Shown: in pieces, positions 26,696 through 38,099 of the stretch
Numbering within the stretch: the first letter of the stretch is position 1
Layout: every line of letters starts with the position of its first letter
DNA from: Piliocolobus tephrosceles
Taxonomy: Eukaryota; Chordata; Mammalia; Primates; Cercopithecidae
Direction of reading: 5' to 3'
DNA length: 64,000 nucleotides
NCBI RefSeq assembly: GCF_002776525.5
Contig: NC_045444.1
Span: 24,457,275 to 24,521,274 of the forward strand
Notes under the pieces: generated by a model
Told to the model about the DNA's origin: nothing
The model's input: the letters and a program-made list of their open reading frames with translations, nothing else
The model's database searches: none
Made by a program: the position numbers and the translations under genes

Positions 26696-27516
26696 CTTGT
26701 GACACTGCATTCCACTGGCTCCCCGAAACGCCTGTTTTTCTTGGTATTTATCTCTAGGAGAAGCATTGGCATTTGGGCTGTGTGATCCTTGCTTATTTGG
26801 AAATGTTCCATGCATTGCAGTGTTTAGCATTAACACTGCTACCCTGCTTCTAACTCTTGCAAGGGAAATGGATGGTGATGAATCTACTCTCTGTAGTTCA
26901 TCATGGACCAAAGTGGTCCAATAAGATCATGGACCTATCATCTCTGGACTCATTTATTTTCCCCATCGGCCTGTGAGCCCTTCAGAGGCAATGACTATGT
27001 ATTATGCATCTTGTCCCTTTTGAATGTTTATACACAAAAAAGGAAATGTAATGAACATTTATCGAATGGTTACTGAATATTAATGTTGAAAAAACAATGT
27101 CCAGTGGTGCGATCTCAGCTCAGTTGCTTCAGATGCTGACCTGCAGTTAATTCTGTTTAGCTCTTCTCTTTCTGATCACTTCATTCTTTTATGTGCTGTA
27201 AATCTTTTTAATCCCTTTAACTCCCTCTTTTCCTTTATAATTTTGGCTGTCATCACTTCCTTTATGCAAGGAACGCTCAAGTTACTGAGGGAAGAAAGGG
27301 ATATACAGATAGAAGGAAATAACCTGGAAACAAACATTTAATGAAAAATACTGTAATAATAATATATCCATCTACACACAGAGCCAAATGTGGGACTTAG
27401 CTCCCTCATCTGGAATGCGTTGAATTATTTGCTGATGGATAGCAGAGAGGAACTCTGTCTTTCTGTGTTGTGGAAGAAACAGAGTTATGAAGTGTGCCCC
27501 TTTGGAATTTACTAGG
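26696..27516. other. No recognised gene or repeat
   Basis: Unique-looking sequence. A 25-base Alu-like scrap near 27100-27120 is too short to call. Confidence 0.5.
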
Positions 27517-28261
27517 TGATATGATTTGACTTTGTATTCCCACACAAATCTCATGTTGATTTGTAATCTCCGGTGTTGGAGGTGGGGCCTGGTGGGAAGT
27601 GATTGGATCATGGGGGTGCTCTTTAATGGTTTAGCACCATCCCCCTAGTGCTGTTCCCTCCCCTCCTTTTTTTTTTTTTTTTTTTTGTTTTTGAGAGGGA
27701 GTCTCTGCTCTGTCACCCAGGCTGGAGTCCAGTGGCACAATCTCAGCTCACTGCAACCTCCGCCTCCCAGTATTAAGCGATTCTTCTGCCTCAGTCTCCT
27801 GAGTAGCTGGCATTACAGGTCAGCTGGGATTACACCACCAGGCCCGGCTAATTTTTTTTTTTTTTTTTTGTATTTTTAGTAGAAATGGGGTTTCACCATG
27901 TTGGTCAGGCTGGTCTCGAACTCCTGACCTCAGGTGATCCACCTCCCTCGGCCTCCCAAAGTGCTGGGATTACAGATGTGAGCCACCGCGCCTGGCACCT
28001 AGTGGTGCCTCATGATAGCGTTCTCATGGGATCTGGTTATTTAAGTGTGTGAGACTTTCCCCTTCTCTCTCTTCCTCCTGCTCTGGCAATGTAAGATTGC
28101 CTGCTTTCCCTTCACCTTCTGCCATGACTGTGTTTCCTGGGGTCTCCCCAACCAGGCTTCCTGTACAGCCTGCAGAACTGTGAGCCAGATAAATCTCTTT
28201 TCTTTATAAATTATGCAGTCTCAGATAGTTGTTTACAGCAGTGCGAGAATGGACTAATATA
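27517..28261 (+). mobile_element. MST-type LTR split by an Alu
   Basis: Starts TGATATGATTTGACTTTG and runs through GTGATTGGATCATGGGGGTG, then after the Alu resumes at CATGATAGCGTTCTCATGGG, TTCACCTTCTGCCATGACTG, CTTTATAAATTATGCAGTC and GAGAATGGACTAATAT. Solo LTR of the MaLR group. Confidence 0.88.
27661..27997 (-). mobile_element. Alu (AluS-like) inside the MST LTR
   Basis: Poly-T at 27667-27686, then GTCACCCAGGCTGGAGTCC through CTCCCAAAGTGCTGGGATTAC to CACCGCGCCTGGC. CCTAGTG occurs at 27644-27650 and 27998-28004 and is probably part of the target duplication. A short internal repeat of AGCTGG(C/G)ATTACA (about 27807-27833) is an oddity of this copy. Confidence 0.93.
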
Positions 28262-28311
28262 GTAGATTTCAACTAGCTAATCATCGAGGAGCACCCTATG
28301 TTAGGATTTCC

Positions 28312-28494
28312 AGGTTTAGCAAATAAAAATACAGGAATTCGTTAAATTTGAATTTCAGATAAAACAATAGTTTTTTTTTTTTTTTTTTTTTTTTTTTAGT
28401 ATATATCATACATTATTTGAGACATACGTTGTTTTATGTTGACTATCTAAAAGTCAAATTAAATTTGGCATCCTGTATTTTATCTGGCAATGCC
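28312..28494. repeat. Palindromic DNA-transposon-like element with poly-T core
   Basis: The left arm (AGCAAATAAAAATACAGG... to AGATAAAACAA, about 28318-28366) pairs with the right arm (TTGTTTTATGTTGACTATC... to TATTTTATCTGGCA, about 28429-28488). A run of 27 T (28371-28397) lies between. The layout is that of a long-inverted-repeat non-autonomous transposon; I could not name the family. Confidence 0.6.
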
Positions 28495-28797
28495 AACTTG
28501 AGTTAATCTGGTTAAAAATGAGTTTATTGTTCCAGTTTGTTAAAGGCATTATCAGTTATTACCAACAATAGATCAGAGCAGTTGCAGATATAAAATGTTT
28601 CTCCTTGACTGCTCCAACACAGGCAGGACTCACAAGTCAGGGTGTGCAAGGCCTCTCTGGAAGTTGCCTGTGTGTTTACCACTGGAGAGGACTAGGTACT
28701 ACTGCCAGGAGAACTGTCTGTTGCCACCTGCTTCTGAAGCCCAGTCCTATGCTAACCCAATCCAACCCAGACCAGTCCCAGCTGCCAACACCTGTTC

Positions 28798-28827
28798 AAA
28801 AAAAAGAAAAAGAAAAAGAAAAAAAAA
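28798..28827 (+). repeat. A-rich (AAAAAG)n tail-like tract
   Basis: Thirty A/G bases directly follow non-A sequence ending CCAACACCTGTTC. It may be the tail of a short retrocopy whose body is about 28600-28797, but no target duplication was found. Confidence 0.6.
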
Positions 28828-29149
28828 GTTAGTTTCATTTATCATGCAACTATTGACTCAGATTTCTTATTATTTGGTTGACATCAGTCTAACCATATTC
28901 CAAGCCTGCCCTGGGTCCTGAATCTGCTTGCTTTCTGATTTAATATAATTATAAACTAGAAACCATTTCTGAACTAATTATGCCTGCCATCTGAGCCCCA
29001 CACTTATTCACAAGCTGAACAAGTATTCACCTGGCTGTCTATGCTACACCTTTATCTCACTGGCCTCAGACCTTTCTGAATACTCCTCTGTCAACGTGAC
29101 TCAACCAAATGTAGTCACAGATGGAGTGGTTTGGAAATTACGATGCGAG
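28828..29149. other. No recognised feature
   Basis: Unique-looking sequence with no supported frame. Confidence 0.5.
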
Positions 29150-29600
29150 TGCGTCAGTTATCTATTGACACAATAATGCTGAGTAACAACCAACTACAAA
29201 ATCTCAGTGGCATGCAACATTAAAACATCATTTAGCTCATGAGTCTGTGGGGTTCAGCTAATCTAGTCTACTCCTGAGGATCTGGGCTGTGCTTGCTCAT
29301 GTGTCTGTGGTCTGCTGTGCTTCTGCAAGGCAGAGCGGTTATGTAAGTGGGCCATGGGCTGAACTAGCACAGTTTGGTTTCACCTGGAAAAACTCACCTG
29401 TCTCCTATTTTCCATCTTTCAATAGGCAGGCCAGGGCATGCCCTTGTGGTACCAGCAGAGTGTGAGATTGAGCAGAAACGCATGGACACTTTTCAAGCTT
29501 TCCTGAGTCAGACTTGTTAATGTTCCATTGGCTGATGGAAATCACAGTGTCAGTCCAAATTCAAGAAGTGGGAAAATAGACCTTGCCATTTTGCTAAGAG
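29150..29600 (-). mobile_element. Ancient MLT1-like LTR
   Basis: CAGTTATCTATTGACACAAT, CTCAGTGGCATGCAAC, ATTTAGCTCATGAGTCTGTG, TCCATTGGCTGATGGAAATC and CAAATTCAAGAAGTGGG follow the reverse complement of the older MLT1-type LTR layout. It is strongly diverged. Confidence 0.55.
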
Positions 29601-29779
29601 AGTCTTGGAAGAAGATCACAGTGGTAAAAGTTGAGACTGGGTTTGGGGAGTGAGTATCTAGAGGGAAATGAGACTGGAGAATTTGGAAGGGACAGTCCAG
29701 GACTTGCCAGCCTTTTTGAAAAAAGAACTACTTATCAAATCCTTCTTATCTGATAGTCATTTTGCTATCTCATAGTAGT

Positions 29780-29855
29780 TTTGTCACTTATCCTTTCTGA
29801 ATGTTACTTTCTCCAATTGTAAAATGAGGGAATTGAATTAAATAAAAACTTAATA
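29780..29855 (+). repeat. MIR-like fragment
   Basis: GTCACTTATCCTTTCTGAAT and CTCCAATTGTAAAATGAGGG resemble the middle of MIR. Confidence 0.5.
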
Positions 29856-30034
29856 ACTTTGAGATTGATCCAGCTAACAAATACAGATATTTTGGCCAAA
29901 ATAGCATTAATTAGTACTCTAAAATGCTTTATGGTAATATCTCTTCTTCAAGTTTCCACAGGTTTGTAATCTTAATCTTTAAACTCACTGCTTCGCACAT
30001 TTATATTTTCTTCTCTTTTTTTTTACCTTCTTCA

Positions 30035-30650
30035 CTTTTTTTAAAATTTTATGTTCAGGGGTACATGTGCAGGTTTGTTACACAGGTAAACTCTGTGTCA
30101 CAAGAGTTTGGTGTACAGATTATTTAGTCACTCAGGTAATCAGCATTGTATCTGATAGGTAGTTTTTTTTTTTTTTCCTTTTTTTTTTTTTTTTTTTGAG
30201 ACAGACTCTCGCTCTGTCGCCCAGGCTGGAGTGCGGTGGGGCTATCTGGGCTCACTGCAAACTCAGCCTCCTGGGTTCACACCATTCTCCTGCCTCAGCC
30301 TCCCATGTAGCTGGGACTACAGGTGCCCACCACCACACCCGGCTAATTCTTTTTTTTTGTATATTTTAGTAGAGACAGAATTTCACCATATTAGCCAGGA
30401 TGGTCTCGATCTCCTGACCCCGTGACCTGCCCATCTCGATCTCCCAAAGTGCTGGGATTACAGACGTGAGCCACTGCACTCGGTCCCGATAGGTAGTTTT
30501 TTGATCCTCACCCTCCTCCTATCCTCCACCCTCAAGTAGGTTATGGTGTCTGCTGTTGCCTTCTCCGTGTTCATGTGTACTCAATGTTTATAAGTGAGAA
30601 CATGAGGTATTTGGTCTTCTGTTCCTGGGTTAGTTTGCATAGTTTAATGA
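30035..30650 (-). mobile_element. L1 3' end, split by an Alu
   Basis: AGGGGTACATGTGCAGGTTTG, then after the Alu GATCCTCACCCTCCTCC, CACCCTCAAGTAGG and AATGTTTATAAGTGAGAAC are the reverse complement of an L1PB/L1MA-like 3' UTR. Only the 3' end is present. Confidence 0.88.
30169..30487 (-). mobile_element. Alu (S/Y-like) with 15-bp target duplication
   Basis: A full Alu with poly-T at its left. The duplication GATAGGTAGTTTTTT occurs at 30154-30168 and 30488-30502, exact, so the insertion into the L1 is well resolved. Confidence 0.95.
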
Positions 30651-31155
30651 CCTTTCTATTTTCTGTGTAGCTTTTAAGGTATTTGAATTGGCAGGTCCAC
30701 AGTTAGGATATTTTTTAATGTTCTTTCAGTTCTGTGTTTCTCATCATCAGAGAAGCGTGCATATAAATTTGGGAGGCATTCATTAGAGAGGTAAAACAGC
30801 ATAAGTGAAAAACATTTTACATAATCCCTATGAAAATATCAGTGAATCAAGAACAATTTCAGGCTGGCAACGGAACAACTAAGATAAGTTGCTTAATTAA
30901 GGGAGGCAACATTATCACGGCTAAGATGACAATGGATTCTCATCTATTTACCTGTCCCAGGAGAACAAAATTCTGATAAGTGAGAAGAATGTAAGTGAAT
31001 GAGGTGTGTGGAAATTACAACTAACTCTAACTGAGAGCACTATAGACCCGGGGTTAGGAAATGTTCTTTACCTTTTCTTTTCATTTAAATGTAATACTTC
31101 TCTTTTAATTTAAATCTAACTCTTTGATTTTCTTAAAAGTTCTTTTTTTGTAGTC
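30651..31155. other. No recognised feature
   Basis: Unique-looking AT-rich sequence. Confidence 0.5.
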
Positions 31156-31534
31156 TCTATTAGTTTGTTTTTACATTGCTATCAAGATACTACTCAATAT
31201 TGGATAATTTATAAACAAAAGAGGTTTAATTGACTCACGTTCTGTATGTCTGGGGAGGTCTCAGGAGACTTACAATCATGGTGGAAAGCAGGCACCTTCT
31301 TCACAAGGTGACAGGAGAGAGAAATGTGTGAAGGAGAGACTGCCAAACGCTTATAAAACCATCAGCTCTTGTGAGAACTCAGTCACTGTCAGAAGAAGAG
31401 CATGGGGAAAACTGACCCCATGATCCAATCACCTCTCTCCCTCAACACGTGGGGGTTACAAGTCCTTCCCTCCACATGTAGGGATTACAATTTGAGATGA
31501 GATTTGGGTGGGGACACAGAGCAGAACCATATCA
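31156..31534 (-). mobile_element. MST/THE1-type solo LTR
   Basis: TCTATTAGTTTGTTTTTAC, GGATAATTTATAAACAAAAG, CTTATAAAACCATCAGCTC, CCATGATCCAATCACCTC and the end GCAGAACCATATCA match the reverse complement of an MST LTR. Flanks TAGTC (31151-31155) and TCGTC (31535-31539) match in 4 of 5 bases. Confidence 0.9.
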
Positions 31535-31539
31535 TCGTC

Positions 31540-31902
31540 ACTTTGAAATATATGCCATCCAGCCTTTGAAAGAGGAACTAATTGTGTGCAAAGATGAAGT
31601 ACGTATCTTTGCCCTCTCAAATTATACTCTTCAAAACTGAGAACGTATGTTTTAGGTACAGCAGACTTCAGATAATTATCTTGGGTTGTATGCTAGAGGC
31701 ACATGGGTTGAAATTGATAAAAGATGCAAATTTGCATGTCTGTGTTTTGTCAACTGGACAAGGAAATTTCTCACCAATTTTGGCTTCACAAATTGATTCT
31801 CCTACAATGGAGTATCTACATTTGTTGTATAAAATAAATGAAAAAAAAAATCAGGAAAGTGTTTCAACCCACAGGATTTCAGTTTACAGCTCAGTCAGAA
31901 TT
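31540..31902. other. No recognised repeat; start of a 130-codon frame
   Basis: An open frame runs 31582-31974 on the plus strand and ends inside the MER2-like element, so it cannot be an intact gene. No domain is recognisable. Confidence 0.5.
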
Positions 31903-32394
31903 ATAGCCATCCCTTGGTGTTCATGGGGTTTTGGTTCCCGGACCTCCCACAGATACCAAAATCTTTTTATATAGAATGGCATAGTATTTGGATATGACCT
32001 ATGCACACATCCCCCTGTGTGCTTTAAACGATCATGAGATTACTTAGAATATCTAATACAGGCCGGGCACAGAGGTTCACGTCTGTAATCCCAGTGCTTT
32101 GGGAGGCTGAGGCAGGAGGATCCCTTGAGCCCAGGAATTTGAGGTTAGAGTGAGCCATGATATCACCACTGCACTCCAGCCTGGATGACAGGAACCCTGT
32201 CTCTAAAACCAATGAAAAAACCTGGTACAATGCGAATGCTAAGTAAATAGTGGCTATACTATATTGCTTAGGGGATAATGACAAGAAAAAAAATCTGTAC
32301 ATGTTAAGCCCAGACATAATGTTTAAAAAATATTTTTGCTCTGCAGTTAGTTATATCCATGGAGGCAGAACCCATGGATATGGAAGGCTGACTC
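31903..32394. mobile_element. MER2-like Tigger (pogo) element carrying an Alu monomer
   Basis: Terminal inverted repeats are visible: CCATCCCTTGGTGTTCATGG at the left, and the reverse complement of CCCATGGATATGGAAGGC at the right. The internal marks ATAATGACAAGAAAAAAA and GATTACTTAGAATATCTAAT fit MER2. Without the Alu monomer it is about 330-340 bases, the expected size. Non-autonomous, dead. Confidence 0.8.
32061..32222 (+). mobile_element. Free left Alu monomer (FLAM)
   Basis: It starts GGCCGGGCACAGAGGTTCAC and runs as a single arm to CCACTGCACTCCAGCCTGG and an A-rich tail, without a second arm. CTAATACA before it (32053-32060) and CTGGTACA after it (about 32223-32230) are a probable imperfect target duplication. 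Confidence 0.85.
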
Positions 32395-32782
32395 TATATC
32401 ATTTAAAGTGCAGGTTAGATTGCATGTTTATATTTTGCTATTTCTGGAAGATTTTAGGTCCACTTGACTTTCTGTTGGCAAAATGGAAAGACATGGGATG
32501 AGGGGGAACATTGTGGGAATCACATTTTGAGAATCAGGAAGCAGCAATGAGAAAGTACATTCTTTCTTCACACATGAAAGGTAACTGCAGTCACTGAGAA
32601 ATAAATTGAAACAAAATTTGACTTTAGCTGATAATTCCCCTTTGGGAACCACAGCAAGTAAGCAGATCCTATCAAAGGTAGGACCAGGACATCAGGTAGG
32701 GGCAGGCAGGACCAATCAACTTGCTTGGTGTTAGAGTTATGCTGTATGGGTGAAGTAGCTCCAATCCGGCAAAATTACTCTT

Positions 32783-33077
32783 TATTTTATTATTATTTAG
32801 ATGGAGTCTCGCTCTGTTGCCCAGGCTGGAGTGCAGTGGCGTGATCTCGGGTCTCTGCAACGTCTGCCTCCCGGGTTCAAGCAATTCTCTGCCTCAACCT
32901 CCTGAGTAGCTAGGATTACAGGTGCCCACCACTACACCCAGCTAATTTTTGTATTTTTAGTAGAGACGAGATTTCACCATCTTGGCCAGGCTGGTCTTGA
33001 ACTCCTGAACTCGTGATCCACCTGCCTTGGCCTCCCAAAGTTCTGGGATTACAGGCATGAGCCAACGTGCCTGGCAT
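32783..33077 (-). mobile_element. Alu (S-like)
   Basis: GGAGTCTCGCTCTGTTGCC, CACTACACCCAGCTAATTTT, TAGTAGAGACGAGATTTCAC and CTCCCAAAGTTCTGGGATTAC; both arms are present. Confidence 0.95.
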
Positions 33078-33597
33078 CTTCATTTTTTAAATTCACTTTT
33101 GTTTATTCATTTTAACATTGCCAAAATAATTATTAGCTTAATATCTGCATAATCAGCATATAATAGAAACATAATAAATATTTTTGAATGCAAGTGTTAA
33201 ACATTGATTGTAGAAAATACAGAGAAAAAAGTTAACCCATCCTATTGATATTTTGGTTTTAAAAAGGGTCATACTATACATAATGTTTGCCAATCGTTTT
33301 TTTTCCTATAAATCTGTTTCCATGCTACTAAATGTGCTTGCCAAAACTATTATTTATCCACTAAATAGTAATTGCATAGTTTCTAGAAAGTTATTTGTAG
33401 ATTGCCTTAAAAGTCTCTAGATAACTCACCTATTTATTTTAGTCACTGTATTTTAATTTACATTTTCAAAATTCAATTTGTTTATTCTGATTATGCAAAG
33501 AATATTTGCCTATTAAAATTACAGATATACATAATAAAAATGTTGTATTTCCTCAATTATAAGATAATAGCAAATGAAACTTACACCAATATTTTAT
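33078..33597. other. No recognised feature
   Basis: AT-rich sequence with no supported frame. It may be very old L1, but I cannot show it. Confidence 0.4.
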
Positions 33598-33717
33598 AAC
33601 TTTTTATTTTTTAGTAGAGGTGGAATCTCAATATGTTGCCCAGGCTGGTCTTGAACTCCTGTCTCAAGTGATTCTCCCTCCTCAGCCTCCAAAGGTGTTG
33701 GGATTACAGGTGTAAAG
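33598..33717 (-). mobile_element. Alu single-arm fragment
   Basis: TTTAGTAGAGGTGGAATCTC, TGTTGCCCAGGCTGGTCTTG and GTTGGGATTACAGGTG are one Alu arm only. Confidence 0.85.
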
Positions 33718-33924
33718 TCTTGTGCAAAGTCTTTAATAATATTTATTAGATAAAATATTTTATTACATATGCTTGTCAATTGTAGGACACAACATTATTT
33801 AAAAATGAATGAAAAAACACTTTTCAGAATAGAGGATGTACAGTATTCGAGATAACTATTGTGATTGTGTTTGGAGGATGCTGAAAATGCAAATTGTCCC
33901 ACTCCCTACTGCAGGCTAATGAGG

Positions 33925-34045
33925 GAGGTGTGGGGCTGTAGTTATAATTCATATTTTACAGCTAAAGAAACCCATACTAAGAAATAGTAAATAACTTGTT
34001 CAAGATTCCTCAATAGGTGGTAAAAGCAAAATCCAAACCTACACG
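33925..34045 (-). repeat. MIR fragment
   Basis: ATTTTACAGCTAAAGAAACC, ATAACTTGTTCAAGATTCC and GGTAAAAGCAAAATCCAAACC match reverse MIR. Confidence 0.65.
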
Positions 34046-34055
34046 AATCTGAGGT

Positions 34056-34415
34056 GAGAATATATATTTTTAAAAATTGTGATGAGATATATATAAGATA
34101 TATTTTCCATTTGTAAAGGTATATTATATCTGACATGTATGTTAATATGTTATATTAACATGTTAGCATAATATTATATAAAATATGTTGTACATAATAC
34201 ATGCAAACAATTTGTTATATATCATGTAACTGTATATTGTTATAAAATAATTTGTATTATGCATTATTTTGTGGTACATAACAGACACATTATTATGGAT
34301 AATATGTGATATATGATAAAACATATACATATAAGTGTATAATAAATATGTATTACATAATATATATACTATGTAATGTATATAACAAACATGTAATTAT
34401 AAATATATAACAAAG
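34056..34415. repeat. AT-rich low-complexity block
   Basis: About 360 bases of almost pure A/T made of TATA, ATAT and TATTA motifs with several short palindromes (e.g. near GTTAATATGTTATATTAAC). Confidence 0.85.
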
Positions 34416-36250
34416 TTTACCATTTTAATCATTTAAAAGTGCAAACCTCACCACTATTTCTTGAACTTTTTAATGACCTTACACAGAAACTCTTCAGCCA
34501 TTAAGCAGTAACATCCCATTCTCTCCTCTCTTAGCCCTTGGTAATTGCTAATATACTTTCTATCTCTGTCTCTTTACTCATTCTAGATCTTTTATATAAG
34601 TGAAATTATTCAGTATTTGTTCTTTTGTGTCTGGCTTATTTTGCTTTGCATACTGTTTTCAAGGTTTGTCCATGTTGTAGTACATAACAAAACTTAATTC
34701 CTTTTTATAGCTGAATAACATTCCACGATCCAGGAATTGATTTTCCATTAGTCTGTTGACAGATGCTTGATACCTTCTGTCTATTGTGAGTGATACTGCT
34801 ATGAACATATCTTTTTGAGTACTTGCTTTTAATTCTTTTGGGTATATTCCTAGGTGTGAAATATCTGGATGATATGATAATTATATGTTTAGCTTTTGGA
34901 GGAATCACTCAAATGTTTTCTTCAGTGGCTACATCATTTTGTATATATCCACCAGCAATGTAGAGGTTTCCAATATTTTTATATGCTTACCAACATTTGT
35001 TATTTTTCAATTAAAAAAATAATTATAGCCAGGCTAGTAGGTGTAAAGTGGTTTCTCATAGTGGTTTTGATATGGATCTTCCTAATGATTAATGATGTTG
35101 GGAATCTTTTCATGTGTTTATTGGCCATTAGTATATCTTTTCTGGAAAAATATCTATTCAAGTATTTTGCTCATTTTTATCAAATTGTATCTTTGTTGTT
35201 AAATTTTATGAGTTCTTCATACATTCTGACTAGCAAACTCTTATCAGATAAATGTTTTACAAATACTTTCTCCAATTTCGTGGGTTGTCTTTTTAATATC
35301 TTGATACTGTCCTTTGAAGTGTACAATTTTAATATTGATGAAGTTTAATTTATTTTTTGTTTTGTTGCCTGTGCTTTTGGTGTCATGTCTAAGAATTCAT
35401 TGCTAAATCCCAGGTCATGAAGATTTGCCACTATATTTTTTTCTAAGAATTTTATGACTTTAACTCTTACATTTAGTCATTAATCTACGTTGATTTCCTT
35501 TTCTTAATATGGTGTGAGATAGGGGTCCAACCTCATTCTTCTGCCAGTGGAAATTTAGTTGTCCAAGCACCATTTGTTGAATAGATTATTTCCCCACCGA
35601 ATGAACTTGGCACCCTTGTTGAAAAATGAATTGGTTAGAGATATCTACTGTAGCTTTCTAGAAAGTTTTGAAATCCAGTGGGATTCTTCCAACTTTATTC
35701 TTATTTTTCAAGATTGTTTTGACTATTCGAGACCCCTTGAAATTCCATATGAATTTGAGGTTTGCCTTTTCCAGTTCTGCAAAATGGCTTGAAATTTTTA
35801 TAGGGGTTGAATTAATTTGTAGCTCACTCTGCATAGTATTGTCATCTTAACAATACTAAGTCATCCAATTTATAAACATGAGATATCTTTCAGTTTATTT
35901 AGGTCTTCTTTAAATTCTTTCAGCAATATTTTGTTGTTTTCAGTCTATAAGTCTTTCACATTCTTGGTAAAAATTATTTTTAAGTATTTTATTATTTTAG
36001 AGGTTATAGTGCATGGAAATGCTTTTTTTAAATTTCCTTTTTGATTGTTCTTTGCTGGTATACAGAAACATTAACTCATTTTTGTGGCTTTATCTTGTGC
36101 CTTGCAACTTGCTGGATTTATTCAGTAACTCCAGTAACTTTTATTCTTTGAGATTTTCTATATATGGGATTCTATAATCTGTAAATAAAGATAATTTTGC
36201 TTCTTTTCAAATTTAAGTGCTTTTGTGTTTTCAATGAATTTATTACTACT
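34416..36250 (-). mobile_element. Old L1 (L1M): 3' UTR and ORF2 relic
   Basis: Reverse complement of L1M: GTTTACCATTTTAATCATTT, TCTTTTGTGTCTGGCTTAT, GCTGAATAACATTCCACG, TGTCCATGTTGTAG, TTGGGTATATTCCTAGGTG, AAGCACCATTTGTTGAATAG, TCTTATCAGATAAATG and TATACAGAAACATTAACTC. Plus-strand frames such as 34896-35348 run on the non-coding strand. Related sequence may continue as far as about 37000, weakly. Confidence 0.85.
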
Positions 36251-38099
36251 ACTTTTCAAGAAAATAAAATTCAACCCTAATTTTATTACTCAGGAAGAGA
36301 TTAATTTTTGACAATTGACAGATAACTTTCTAGATTCATTGATCTATTAATTCCCTCACTCATCATTTTATACACACACACACACATATGAACATACACA
36401 CACACATAGATACATAAAATGCTCTAAAATTTTCCTGATAAATCGATTTTAGAAATTTATATATTTTTATAAAGTTATCTATTTCATTTATGGTTGCAAT
36501 TATTTTGACGCAATATAATTTTATTTTATGGATACATTCAATGAATTATCTCTTCAATTTAGTTTTTTAATGCCTTAATTTTTATTAGTAAAATATTACT
36601 AATGTTTTTTTTAAGAAAAATACTAAAAATTCTATCTTTTGTTATTTTCTTCTTCCTACCTACTTGTTTACCTTTTTTTCCCCAGAATTTCGTTACAAAT
36701 TTTAACATTTATACTTTATTTAAATACAGTTTAAGGGCTTTGCTTGTCCAATTACAATTTTAATTATGATTCATGTGTACTTTTCTCATTACAGGTGCAT
36801 GTTCTTAACCTGTAATTGCAGTTCTACATTCTATTTTGACTCATGAATAATTCAGGATGTTTAATTACTTCTGATGATCTTTGCATTTGTAAATGGAGAT
36901 GGAGGATCTCAACTGTTGTTTGTGGTAATTGGGGGATTTGTTTCTACTCTCTTTTGCTATAATTTAGTTAAATGGCATGTCCAGTTTTTTCTTTTTTATA
37001 CAGTCAACCAGTCAAAAGCCTCCCTGACCTACTGAGGTGGAATTTCCTTCCTACTCTTAATTCGTGCCTAAAATTTCTTGTTTTCGTTATGCTCTAAGGT
37101 TTTTTTCTATCTCAGCCTCCACTTGAAGTCCCCAGGGCATTCTGCCAATCAGCTTCCATTTCCTGTCTGGCAGTTTTTATGAAATTTGAAGCTTTTTTTT
37201 TTTTTTTTTTTTTCAACAATGCAGCCAGTGCAACTGTTACAGGGCGGAGAGAAGGCGGTTATACACTTCCAGTCCCACATTGCATCACCCACGAGTTACA
37301 GTTATTCCTCTTGTCAGCACCATTGTGGGTCTCGGAGTTAGGAAACATATGATGGTAAGATAAAACAGAACTTCCTTTTTTTTTTTTTTCGTCAGTCATC
37401 CCCATCTTGTGAAGGAAACCTGAGGCATGCAACAGACTGAAGCATGTGCTAGTCTATTGCATTCTTGTCATATAAGCACTATTGTTATGTTTTCCATTAC
37501 ACTTCTGTGGAGTTTTCTGACTGTATTATATTTAAATATTAGAGAAAATTTCCCTCTTTTTGGAAATTTGAAGGTACTTAGTTAGCATTTTCAAGAGACT
37601 ATATAAAGAAAACCTTGGCTAGATGATATTTTTGAACTTGAAGATACTCCAGAGAGCTTCTTAAATGCACATCTCGAGTTCTGACAACATACATGCTGTC
37701 TATGTGGTAGATGCACTTACAAAAATCTAAGTGGCACAAAATAATTGAAGCAGGTTTAGCAATGCTCTTGACACTCAGTGCCACTGACAGCCCTCACAAA
37801 AATAATCTATAACTCTCAGAAAAAATAGATAGAAGGATATAATTAATTCATGGCAAAATTAGAATATTAAAATAAATAATGGCTTCTTGGAGGTAAGATA
37901 CGAGCTTTAACCAAGTTTAGCCAACTTTAAGAGAAATCTTATTTTTATAAATTAAAAAGTAGAGATTTATTTTCTCTATGGGAATAATTTAAACATTAAT
38001 TAAAGATTTGTATCAGGATCTTTAAAAGGTTAACACCATTATAAGATTTCAAATGCAATGTATTTTCAGAAAGCTGACCTAATCACAGATTTTCTGAAA
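36251..38099. other. AT-rich, possible continuing L1M; poly-T tracts
   Basis: 36251-37000 is AT-rich and could be more ORF2 of the preceding L1M. A CA-rich microsatellite is at about 36370-36410. A T21 run (37193-37213) borders 37214-37350, a GC-richer stretch with no recognised identity. The remainder is unique-looking. Confidence 0.45.

Noticed and set aside
27100..27120. Alu-like scrap (GTGGTGCGATCTCAGCTCA)
   Set aside because: Too short and isolated to be called an element.
31582..31974. 130-codon open frame
   Set aside because: It runs across the boundary into a MER2-like transposon and has no recognisable domain or conserved context.
34896..35348. 150-codon plus-strand open frame
   Set aside because: It is the non-coding strand of an old L1M relic.
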